DNA of 64,000 nucleotides. Source: Volvox africanus. Taxonomy: Eukaryota; Chlorophyta; Chlorophyceae; Chlamydomonadales; Volvocaceae. The DNA lies in the NCBI GenBank assembly GCA_030268105.1, contig BSDZ01000003.1, forward strand, positions 5,193,001-5,257,000, read 5' to 3'. The notes beneath the pieces were generated by a model, which had not been told where the DNA came from, searched no databases, and worked only from the letters and a program-made list of their open reading frames with translations. Within the stretch, counting starts at the first letter, position 1. The number at the start of each line of letters is the position of its first letter. A program made the position numbers and the translations under genes. Of the stretch, positions 12,601 to 29,702 are shown piece after piece.

Positions 12601-15600
12601 ATGAACAATCACATTTCGCGACTGCGTTTGGTCCCTGGACGTGTGCAGTTTGAGGAGAGCCTTCTCTCGGCCAGCATGGAGCAGCTGGCAGGTGATGATG
12701 AGGACGCCATGGCAGCCGGTGATGATGATGGTGCGGATTTCCTGCTGAAGGACGACGGCAATGACGTGGACTTGCGGTGAGGTGGTACCGGGTGCCTGCA
12801 GGGGGAGCAGAGGCTCTTGTAAAGCATTCGCGCGCACCCTGGCATTGGTCTTGGCGGCGGGACGAGCCAGATGCCGTTGACGCGTAGGACGCGTAGACCC
12901 GGAGGCAGGCAGCAATGATTACCCATCGGAAAAGCGATTTCGGACGTTATGTCTGACGACAACAATGTTGGACAATCAGGTCCACTGAGCTGCCCCTTGC
13001 CTGCCTGTTGTCAACGTGCGTGGATGTCCACAACAACAGCATGTGAAAAAGTTCGTCCACCATATACCTGGGCAGAACTTCAGTCCACGGAAAATATCAA
13101 GAGGGGAGAGGGACCAGGGCGGAACGGCTGCCTTGCTGCTTGTTATGCCAAGGGCATAGCGCGCTGCGGAATCATGCACCAAGGCGCATATTTTGCTTAG
13201 TGGCAATGATTACCCATTTGGAAAGCGATATCGGACTTTTGTGTGACGACATCATTTATGGATCCAGCATCCACATGAGCCGCTCGGGCCCGGGTGTGAA
13301 AAGGCAGTCCCAGTCTTCTACCGCATGAAGCACGGCTGTACCTGGGGAACGCATCGCATCCTACTCGAGCCGCGCACCTACTAGAGCGAGGCCTCCCATC
13401 TTATTATCTGTGTCACGATATTGCCTATAGTTACAATTTTGCAACGCACCTTAGGCAGCCTACGCACGGCAGCTTCGCATCTGTTTTGCACCTGACGCCA
13501 TTAGGCTTGGTAGCTTCCTGTGCCCGTGCTCATGCGTGTGCCCGCTGATGCATGTTTGCAGCCTTGCGCGGCTTGAACACCTGATGAACCGCCGGCCAGA
13601 GTTGCTGTCCTCCGTCATCCTTCGGCAGAACCCACACAATGTGGCAGAATGGCACAAGCGCGTGAAGCTGTTCGAGGGAAAACCGATGAAACAGATCCTC
13701 ACGTACACGGAAGCGGTAAGCACGTTCCTCTGGACGCGGACACCACTGGAGTTAGGACGTGCAGGCTGTCCCTATGTATGATTGGATCGATGTTTCTGCT
13801 GCCAACTGGCGAACTGCCGCGCTGCCAGCAGCTGCCGCGCTGCCAGCAGCTGCCGCGCTGCCAGCAGCTGCCGCGCTGTCGCCCGGGGTGGCCTCCTGTG
13901 CACATGGGGACATGCACGCGGCTTTTTAAACCTAATCTTCGTTGGATATGGATCGGGACCTGGATTCGCCGAGTCTCAGCGGCGCTGGTGGTGATGGTGA
14001 TGGTGATGGTAGAAGATTTTCCACACCGCAATGTCTTCATGTGGGCTGCTCGTTTGGACGGGAAAGGGGCAGAACAAGTACATGCATGCGTGTGTTTGTG
14101 TGTTGAGTGCTGCTACCATATCCATATCCATATCTGCCGTCCTGCGGCCTGCAAATCTGCGTTCTGCCCTATTCCACCACATCCCATGCATCGTTGTGAT
14201 TTTTGCGCAGCCAAAACGTCAACGTCGCCTCCTGCGTAACATTCCGCCGTCCCGTGCAGATCTTCTGTAATCTTTACATTTTTCCTCCGTGTTTCCGCTC
14301 CGTTCCTCGTTCCAAGAACCTCGCTTTCCGAGTTAACGTTCCGAACCTATCCAATCTGGTCTGATTGCGCCGTTGCTAGGTCCGTACCGTGGACCCGGAC
14401 AAGGCCACAGGGAAACCGCATTCGCTGTGGTGCGCCTTCGCTAAATTCTACGAGCGCCATGGTGACGTGCCCAACGCGCGGATCATCTTCCAGAAGGCAA
14501 CCGAGGTGCGACACTGCGTCACGATGTGGGGCTCTTACGAGGGAAGTCCATCGGGGTCCGTGCACGCCATGATTGTGTACTGGCTTTTTCCTGCAGTGCG
14601 CCTCTTTTTGGCTACCGCTTTAATTTCTGCCGATAACCGAGAATGGAGAACTGGTGAAACCCAATTTGCAGCTTCTGGATTTGCGTTTTCTGCTACTCAT
14701 CCCCGTCAGGGGAGTAAGCGCTGCTATCACATTCCACGGCCTTGGGGGAACCTCGTGTAGCATTTTGACAGCAGAAGGACTCCCCTGTCGTCCTTACGCT
14801 GACCACATCCTTTTCCGCCGCCCATAACAACCGCACATGCACACGCGCTTTCTGTCGTATCGCTTTTCGCCTGGGACCTCTCTCCCTCCTGACGCAGGCG
14901 CGATACAAATACGTGGACGATCTTGCGCAAGTATTGTGCGAGTGGGTGGAGATGGAGTTGCGGCACAGCAATTTTAAGCGTGCATTGGAGCTGATCAAGC
15001 GGGTTCTGACGCCGACGCCGCGACCAGCAAGGATGACGCAGGAGGAGGAGCGCGCTTTGCCCGTGCAGGACCGCGTGTATAGGTGAGGGTGATGGGAAAG
15101 TCCTTTCCCTATAGGGTGCCCGTGCGGCAGTCCAAGCAGCAAGGTTCATTGATTGCAACCGGTTGATCGATGTGCATCAGATTGCATCGGGCAGCAGCTC
15201 GTTGTGTATTCCCCTCCAGAAGCTGGTAGGGCGTAGTGGCTGATGTTCGGATCGTGTGGGGGCAGTCAGCTCCGTGTGTCTCTCTCTCGCATCTGTCTGT
15301 GTGCCTGTCTGCCTGTAGTGGACAGGCGTTAGCCAACTTAGAGCGCAAACTTCAAAAAGGCCTTTGAGCCGTGAGGTCCAGTCCACTTCTCCAATTATCT
15401 GCACCCCCTTGTTTCTTGCTGCCACGCCCACCCCAATGTGCTCTTGATATAAAGGAATCTGAAGCTGCACCTCATGCACACAGACCTGGAGGAGAGTCTG
15501 GGCACACGTGAGTCCACCTGCGCCGCCTATGACCGGATTCTGGAGCTGCGCATCGCCACGCCCCAGGTCATCCTGAACTACGCGGTATTCCTCACGGAGC

Positions 15601-18556
15601 AGAAGGCCTTCGAGGACGCTTTCAAGGTGCCGGGGAATGGTACTGTTTATGTGAGATATGGAGTAGTTATCTTGCGGGTCAGGCAGTATATGAGAGATAT
15701 ACTGCCAAGAATGAGACAGGGTACGGCGCTCTGCTGCCTTCGGCCCTCACTCGCTCCTCGCTCGCTCGTCCAGCAGCAGAGCGCCGTAACCTGTCGAACG
15801 ATTTGCAGGATATTTTGAGTAGATGACTGAACCGTGAGATAGCGGGTTTATTCCAATGGCAGGCGCCGAAGTACCATAGCAATATTGCTGCACAGTGCAG
15901 ATGTACTATAGTGCATCTTACTCTCACTCATTACACGTCTCACACTCATTGTTATGCGATATATTTGCAGCGAATATTAGGGTACTGAGGCGCTGCCAGT
16001 GGAATAAGGTGATATATATGTTGATAAAGATGCTGTTCCATTAGTGACGCTGGGTGGTTTCGTCTCCGTCGCTTGCAGGTATACGAGCGCGGCATTGCGC
16101 TATTCAGGTACCCGCATGTGAAGGACATCTGGGCAGCCTACCTGTCGGCGTTCGTCGATCGATACGGTGGTAAAAAGCTAGAGCGCGCCCGGGATCTGTA
16201 TGAGCAGGCCATCAAGGACGCGCCAGCCCAGGTCAGTGATCGTGAGTTGGCCATCAGCTTTGGGGGATGCCGACGGCGTTCTGCCAAAGTCTTGTGCACC
16301 TGTTGCCCCGCACGATATAAGGTGGAGAAGGATGTGGCGATTTCTCGGTTGGAGGGGTCGGAAACGTAGGCGCCAATTTCACCACAGCACGTTGGGCATT
16401 TCCACTTTTCGATTATCCAACAAGCGCTCATTCTGACGCGGGCCGTTTGCGTACTTACACAGCTGTTTATGTTCGCCGCGTACCTCGATCCAGATCCAGA
16501 TTCAGATCAGATCACTTCAGACTAATGTTCAATCCAGTCCTAGCCCTATAGTTTGGCACCCTAGCCCTATTGTCCCTCACGGAAGGGACGTGATGATAGC
16601 CTTCTGGGTTTACAACATGCGGTGTGGACCGGCCGGGCTGTCCTTGCACCTCAGGACTGCAAGGCATTGTTCCTTGAGTATGCCAAGCTCGAGGAGACGC
16701 ACGGCCTGGCCCGACACGCGATGGACATCTATGCGCGGGCGCTTCAGGCGGTGCCAAAGGACCTGCGCAAGAGCATCATCGACATCTACGTCAGCCGCGC
16801 GTCAGACTTCTTCGGTATTGCAAAGGCAAGAAGGGAGAGGCATTCAGCTGCCCGCTGGCATTATCCCACGCACGCATCATCCTCCGTCACATTTGTGCAG
16901 GCCATGGGATACTTTTGTCGTTTCCATTTCGTGAAGGTCAATGTTGGGGGCTGCGGCAGCAAGTCTGAGAGAATGGATGGGAAGCGGGGCCAGAAGAAGG
17001 CTGCTGCAGCATAACGGTGATGATTTGCAGGACCATGACGTTGTGGATATTTCCGGTGCTGCGTCATGGTTATGTCCCACGCCTGTGCGCAGGTGCGTGA
17101 GATTTACGAATCCGCTATTGAGGCCGAGCCCCCCAACGACCTTTCCGACGATGACGTGCGCGAGATTTGCATGCGCTACGCCGCTCTGGAGACCAAGCTG
17201 GGCGAGATAGATCGCGCGCGCGCCATCTACGTGCACGGTGCCGCCGTAAGTCACCCTGATCGCGCAGCTGACTACTGGGCAGCGTGGCGTGCGTTTGAGG
17301 TGCGCCATGGCAACGAAGACACCTTTAAGGAGATGATGCGTATCCTGCGGTAAGCTGGGATGCGAGGGTGGGCTTTCACACGCAACGCGTTGTCTCCAGG
17401 CAACGTAGGGGCTCTGGAAATATAGGCAATGTAGGCTCCACTTAACTCCGCATTTGGTTTGGTAGTATTGCTTAACTTAGCACAAGCGCAGTACATCTGC
17501 TGTTGGTGCAGCCAGAGGCAGGTGCAGGCAGACGCAGGTGCAGGCAGACGCAGGTGCAGGCAGAAGCAGGTGCAGGCAGAAGCAGGTGCAGGCAGAAGCA
17601 GGTGCAGGCAGAAGCAGGTGCAGGCAGAAGCAGGTGCAGGCAGAAGCAGGTGCAGGCAGAAGCAGGTGCAGGCAGAAGCAGGTACAGCTAGAGGCATGAG
17701 CTGTCCACTGGCGTCATCTTTTCTCGAAGATAAGTTTGGGTCTGTCCGTCTCTGCAGCCTCTGCAGCTCCGTACACATGTGTCACCCATGAGCCCGCGAA
17801 CCTTCTGCTCAAAAAAATACGATCCCGGTGCATGGCTCTTCGTGCAGGTCTGTTAAGGTGAGCTTCAGCCACACCCAAATCAACTCTATTGTAGATGCCG
17901 CGCGTATCACCTCGCGGGCCGAGACGGAGGCGGGAGTTGGGGCAGGTGCAGGCAGTAAGCGGCCCCGTGAAGGCGGTGACGCAATGGCGGAGTTGGAGGC
18001 GGAAGCGGTGGCTGCGGTGGCGGCAATGGGGCTGGGCGCTGCCGCCGCCGCAGGGGCTGGGTCGTCCGGCCGAACTGCGCTATCAGGCTTCGTTTCAGCC
18101 GGGGTCATCCAGCAGGGCAGCGACAAGGATGCCGCCGCCGGCGGAAAGCAGGCGCACCGTAAGGCTCCGGCTGAAGGTGAGGATCTTGCAGGTAGCTTGC
18201 TTTATAGGAGGCTTACCCGGACACAGCTGGCATTGGAGATGCCGTTTGGTACCTTCGGCAGTGGCTTAGGACTTTTCTCCCGATGCAAAACTAGCGTTTG
18301 GGCCCTCGCGGGATGGCAAATTTTAGTCGAAAATGTAACTTGAAACGTCGCTCTCTTCATTACTCGGTGCGCAGCCAACCCCGAGGAAATTGATGTTGAC
18401 GCGGATGACGACGATGGAGGTGCTGCAGCTGGCATGGGCGTTGAGCAGAAGGCCGTGCCAGCCGCCGTTTTCGGCGTCCTTGCTGGTCTGGCTGCCGGAG
18501 GAAAGGACGGCACCAGAGGGGCAGATGGCGACCGAGTTAAAAAGCCGCGTACGTGA
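9642..18556 (+). CDS. SYF1: pre-mRNA-splicing factor SYF1 / XAB2 (HAT-repeat protein)
   Basis: A core subunit of the NineTeen (Prp19) complex of the spliceosome, nuclear, also tied to transcription-coupled repair in animals. Fifteen exons join in phase: 9642-9851, 10288-10539, 11037-11150, 11688-11879, 12238-12378, 12649-12776, 13562-13715, 14380-14505, 14898-15082, 15455-15626, 16079-16231, 16655-16825, 17093-17349, 17848-18176, 18375-18556, giving 921 residues against about 855 in human. The protein follows the SYF1 plan end to end: EEELARNPYNLKMWIRYI at the start, tandem HAT helical repeats (LRQNPHNVAEWHKRV, KATGKPHSLWCAFAKFYE, YGGKKLERARDLYEQA, LGEIDRARAIYV, FEVRHGNED), an Ala/Gly-rich linker replacing the usual C-terminal linker, then NPEEIDVD and VPAAVFG near the end. 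The start is the first ATG after an in-frame TAA at 9633. Intron 12 appears to use a GC donor. Introns hold repeats described separately. Confidence 0.96.
13814..13878. repeat. 18-bp minisatellite
   Basis: Three perfect copies plus a partial copy of CTGCCGCGCTGCCAGCAG, in SYF1 intron 7. Confidence 0.9.
15640..16012 (+). mobile_element. dispersed element, copy 1 (in SYF1 intron 10)
   Basis: Shares long near-identical blocks, in the same order and orientation, with 39457-39715. Examples are GATGACTGAACCGTGAGATA, CAATGGCAGGCGCC, GCTGCACAGTGCAGATGTA and, at the end, TGAGGCGCTGCCAGTGGAAT. It has no open frame of useful size, terminal inverted repeats or clear target duplication that I can see, so the class (SINE, MITE, solo LTR or other) is open. 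Relative to copy 2 it carries a roughly 60-70 bp foldback insertion. Confidence 0.75.
15720..15791. repeat. foldback (inverted repeat) inside dispersed element copy 1
   Basis: The left arm GGTACGGCGCTCTGCTGC (15720-15737) is complementary to the right arm (15773-15791), apart from one extra base, with a 35-nt loop. It replaces a short sequence in copy 2. Confidence 0.8.
17518..17689. repeat. 16-bp minisatellite, about 10.7 copies
   Basis: Unit GCAGGTGCAGGCAGAA, with the first copies carrying GACG in place of GAAG, in SYF1 intron 13. Because 16 is not a multiple of 3 it reads through all three frames as a 16-residue repeat, so it mimics an open reading frame. Confidence 0.92.
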
Positions 18557-19138
18557 GATAAACTAGGCATAGGGCTCATTAATACTGAGGGTACCGCGGC
18601 CAAGTGGTGGTAGGCGACAAGGATAGGGAAGAAAAATGAAGGTTTGGGTGGGACTAAAGAGAAGGGACATCTTCCTATGTTTTACCCGCGTTGTCGCCTA
18701 AGGCGTCTGGTTGACACAGCGGGATCCATTAATTGTAGAATTCATGGTGTATTATTGAGGATAATGCATGACGAAAATATATGTTTAGGGTCGGATATCA
18801 ATGGACTTTGGCAAGTCTGAACGCGCATCGTTGTTCGCGGATGGCGCTGCCTGCTTTAACGATAGTGGTTTGCAGTTGCCCAGGGGTTCCATGTTATCTG
18901 AAATAACAGGCATAACCGTTACCGGGATCGCCTCTTGCCCTCTTCGGTCTTCGCCTTTGCTGATTGCGCGTGTAATAATATTTTTGTGTGCCTCTGGTTA
19001 AGTCAAGTGTTTCTTCACACTCGACTGAAGGAATGCTAACTTTCGTGCAGCTTGGTGCAACGGTCCGACATCTTCGCCAACGATTTGACTAGAAACAATA
19101 TCATTGTGGGATGCAAACTTGTAAATAAGTGGGAAGAA
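18557..19138. other. SYF1 3' region and upstream of the 2H-like gene
   Basis: Contains a TGTAA at 18971-18975, 415 bp past the SYF1 stop. An open stretch from 18801 to 18946 could be an upstream exon of the next gene (it would join 19051 in phase through a weak GTCTTC donor), but nothing in its product is recognisable. Confidence 0.4.
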
Positions 19139-21586
19139 ATGCATCGCGCGCATCACCATTCGGTAGATGTAACTGGGAGCAATGATGGAGCGTCTATTGG
19201 TCGCCGTCGCGTTACTTCTTCAGAGAAGCGACTACCACAAACGATTCAAGATTATGGACTGATCGTAGCAATGGTGATCGCGGTGCCTATTATGTATTAT
19301 GGTAAGACAGCGTTCGTTGTCAGAGCTCCGTATCAGACTCTTCAGAGGTCAGAGACAAAGACAATGATTTGCGACTGGGACCTTCCTCTAGTTGCAAGAT
19401 TTCTACGTGGTGCAATCAGGCTGCACGCTCACCATGGAAAGCTACCCGATAGCGTCATGAACTTGCCCACTTGCAGCGAGCGGCTAGCCGCGTTGGGATT
19501 AGACTTTGGTGAGTTAAGTCACTGATGGTAGAGGGGTGAAGAATGGCATCATAATGGCGCAATGCTCACGCACACATCACCCTGGTTGGTTGGGGGTGTA
19601 ACGTGGTAACGTGGTTGCGCCAATCCAGACATAACCCGCAGGGCATATCGCATTCTTCCGCAGGTGACACCGGGTCCATGCGCCTCTCCGTCAGCAAATA
19701 TTCTATTGACCGCCGGCGTGTTTATGAAGCCATGGGGGCGGGCGCCCGACAGAAAGGACTCGAGCTGGGGGGTGTTATTACGCAAGGTCTGACGCAAACG
19801 GACTTGTTCAAAGTAACCCCGGATTCGCGGTCCAACCGCATCCTTATCACCCCCATTCTGCACCCACTCGAAGTGCCGGTGCGGGCGATGATCCTGCCAT
19901 TACGGGACAATGTGGCGGCAGGCAAGATCCGGGACGCAGTGCGCCAATTCCTATTGCCCGTGCTGCCAGAGGGCAGCATATGGCTGCAGGACGACGCGCT
20001 GTATCACGCGACTCTGTACCACGCTTCATCACACGTGGTGCGTGCAGAAGCCGGCTGCGAAAGGGGGGAAAGGACTGTTCTGTTGTGTGCCCTCAGGCGT
20101 TTGACTGCGTTCCACTGTGCCTGCACAAGCGCGGGACTGGTATTCCTCGGAAGACATATTTAAACGGATGCAGAAAAACAGATGGAAACTACGTGGCTGA
20201 GACAAAGGGATAATGTGTCGGCAATGGCAAGATGGAACCTGCGGTGCGTAAATGAGTGTTTTTCATGGGCAATATCCGTGGCATAAAGCTTGAGCTGACG
20301 ATCTTGCAAACAGGTTCTGTGTGACGATCTCGAGTCCACGTCTCTTCAGCCGATGGTATGCACGTCGCGTCACGGCATCTACAGTTTGTGGAAATATTAA
20401 CATCTACTTACCGGATCCGTACCTGAATCCCCGGATGTCCAACTGGCCAGAAACCCATTCACGCAAGCGAAGAGGTGATTGCGGAGGAGGAGCGCAGCAT
20501 ACGTGGGGTGTGCGGATCCACCTGCCCGATCAACGCGGTGCTGGACCGGGTCGTCATCACTGCAACAGGTAATCAGTTCAGGGACCACTCTCCGCATTAT
20601 GTTTCAAGGAGTGGAGCTGTGTGGTAGGGGCGTATTGCGGGGTGGAAGAGAGGCGCAAGACAGGAGTTATTCGGACACTATGAACAAGGCTTGGAGTAAC
20701 AGGCCGTCTAAAGGGCGGGGGCAGCATGCCAGCATCTGTGCACTTGGCAAGTATATGTAGCCTGCTAAGATGGAGCGGGCAGATTTCGTCCAACGGGGCT
20801 AGACAACAGTGTGTCGAGGATTGGCAGGGGATTGCGGCGTTGGGGCGTTGGGGCAATACGGGAGTGGGCAGTGGGGCAGTGCGGGGATGGGTCCATCAGG
20901 CTTGACGGAGTAGCCCAGGCCCTACTTAATCCCACGGTCACTGCTCCGGCCCGGCGCAAGGACTAGTGCCGCCGCATTCGCTGTGTTGGGAAAACTGTTG
21001 GGTGGTTGAAGCATCGTCCGGCCACGGTTCGGCATTCTGCGCTGCAGGGGTGGTGGTGGCATGCTGGCAGGCGCTGCCGGAGGGCGGTGAGCCCGCACTT
21101 TTGCGATCCGCCCTTGGCGCCGCACTTCCGAACGCTCCCCCTCGCGAAGCTCAGATGGTGAAAGAGCCCGCTATGCTTCACACCACCGTGGCGCGACTCC
21201 TCAAGCCCCCCGCACAAAGGGCACCGGCGCCAGCTGACTTATCCCCACCCATCACTACCATCGCCAACACCGTGGGTGGCGAGGCGGGAACTGGGGGTAG
21301 CGGTCGAGAGCTCCGGGCAGTCGCTGCGTCCAGCGGGGGCCAGCGGAGGTTGTTGGCGGAGGGCCTGGAGACGACGTCAAGCAGCAGCGGCGGCTCCCAC
21401 AACGTAACGGAGCTGCGGAGCGAGACGGTGGTGGCGGCCGTAGACGCGCTGAGTGCGACGCTATGCGGTTTGCGGGCACAGTTTGGCGAGGTATGGTTCA
21501 TAGAGGAGCAAGACCTGCTGGCGCTGGCGCTCAACGGGCGGTACGTGCGCCACGTCGCGCCGTTGTCATGTCCCGGGGACGGTTAA
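19139..21586 (+). CDS. membrane-anchored 2H-phosphoesterase-like protein, plant/algal family of unknown function
   Basis: Four exons join in phase: (19139)-19508, 19664-20037, 20451-20568, 21048-21586, giving 466 residues from ATG 19139. That frame is open back to a CAG acceptor at 19050, so an upstream exon is possible. A transmembrane segment lies near residues 40-60 (LIVAMVIAVPIMYYG). Then come a conserved block with GSMRLSVSKYS and two HxT motifs about 190 residues apart in the spliced protein: YHATLYH at 20002-20022 and LHTTVAR at 21175-21195. Paired HxT/S motifs are the active site of the 2H phosphoesterase superfamily (LigT, cyclic phosphodiesterases). Conserved TCPINAVLDRVVIT and VWFIEEQDLLALALNGRY sit between and after. 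I recognise this arrangement from uncharacterised plant proteins. Enzymatic activity is inferred, not shown. TGTAA follows at 21704-21708. Confidence 0.8.
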
Positions 21587-23162
21587 CGGCGGAGACGAGC
21601 TTGATGCCTACGCTTCAACTGCCGTGGCGGCATGATGGCGGAAAGACGGCAGAAACGGGTTGGGAGTCCGAGGCGAGGAGGTGACCTTGGCGGGATTTAT
21701 ATTTGTAAAATTTTCGTTACGTTAAGAATAGATAGCTGTGACCGGGAATCGAAACCGTGCCGACATGAACCGTAGCGAATCACTGATGTTGTCATGCAGC
21801 ACATCTCCGAGCGGACCTGCAGGAAGTATTTGTTGCTCATGTATGATTGCAAACCCTCCATAATGATCAGTCAATTGCCGCAACATTAGAAGGTTAGGAG
21901 GCAGCAGGGGGCATGGTCAACACCCAATTCGATCTAGGTTGCGGATTGCGGTCTGTTGCGTGTAGGGTAGGACTGCGGACTGCGTGGTTGGCAATGATGT
22001 TCTTAGCAGGCTGGAAGGTTTAACGGTACGGCACATATCATGTGTGATTTGCATTTTCATGTCGTGACAGGGGGCCCCTGGTAATGGTTAGGAGTCTTGT
22101 AAATTTTGCTTCCATGCTTAGGGAGAGAGAGAATCCGTAGGTTCTGTCGAGTGGGGCTTCGAAGCCATTGAGTGAATCCCTTTGACCCATCACCCTCAAT
22201 CGCTACTATTGCGGTCTGCCTTGGGTGCTGCGGCAGACCATGCGGGAGTGCGGTGGCACAATCGCAAAGCGCGCTTAGCTACCTGAACCAAGAGCGATTC
22301 CTAGTCCCCATTAGATGGGGGCGGTGTACATTAGGCGTTTTACGGACGCATGCCGGGTTTCAGGACGGAGTGAAAACCTGGGAACATGCATGGCAACTCT
22401 CGGTACTTGCCACGAGGCACAGGGATTCTTAATAAGGCCAAGCAGAGTCATCAATGGAGCTGCCGATTATTCTCGGTTTGCTCATTTTGTAGTCAGGCGT
22501 AGCGAGATGTTCGGATGTTGGACCCCCCATGTCGAACGTTCCGTTCCGGACTACAGGACAAACGTTCGTGATGAAGATGGTGAACACAATCTTTCGGCAT
22601 TGCACGTGTCTTTGCAAATGTCCCGTCTGGGCCATGGTGGTCTCTCGAGGGAGCTTCAGGGCCATCCACTGGCGTTGATGTGTGCAGTGTGCGTGCTGTA
22701 AGGGGTGCTGCAATTGGTGCCGATAAGCTGGCTTACAGCAAATGCAGCCTTTTGGAACGCGAGAGCCTGGTTATGTCTTCAGTGGTAACCAGAAGGAATC
22801 ATGAATATGTCTTCTCTCCTCGCGCATTCCTTTGCCTGTGGGATGCTCCGAAGCCCGCTGGCCACGGGCGATAAGTAAGACCCTCCTCATAGGGTGCAGC
22901 CTCCGGCGAATATTTACCATTGACCCCTACATGAAACGAGGAATTTAACCATGCATGTCCTCCAGGGAATGGAAACTCCGGAGGGCTGGTTCCAGCGCTC
23001 CAGCGTCCAGCCGCAAGCGTGGTTTGATGGTGGTTTTTTTTCGTTAGTACAACATTGCTCGTTTCCGACGTGCGTTTTGAAAGGATTGCATCGTTTTATT
23101 TAACCGGAAGAATGAAATTGTGTTAGTGTTGATAAGGCTGGTGAGTTTCTTCCGTCGGTATC
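21587..23162. other. intergenic stretch
   Basis: Apart from the TGTAA at 21704-21708, serving the upstream gene, I see no exon with recognisable similarity. Upstream exons of the SNM1 gene could lie here. Confidence 0.4.

Positions 23163-29702
<6,540 letters not shown>

Noticed and set aside
17459..17791. 110-residue open frame rich in QAEAGAGRSRCRQ.
   Set aside because: It is a read-through of the 16-bp intronic minisatellite, which is open in all frames.
21738..21775. GGGAATCGAAACCG near 21740, resembling a reversed tRNA T-arm.
   Set aside because: An extra A breaks the T-loop pattern and no acceptor or anticodon stem can be folded around it.
22172..22701. Overlapping open frames of 86 and 128 residues upstream of SNM1.
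   Set aside because: No recognisable family, no splice context linking them to SNM1, composition like the intergenic background.
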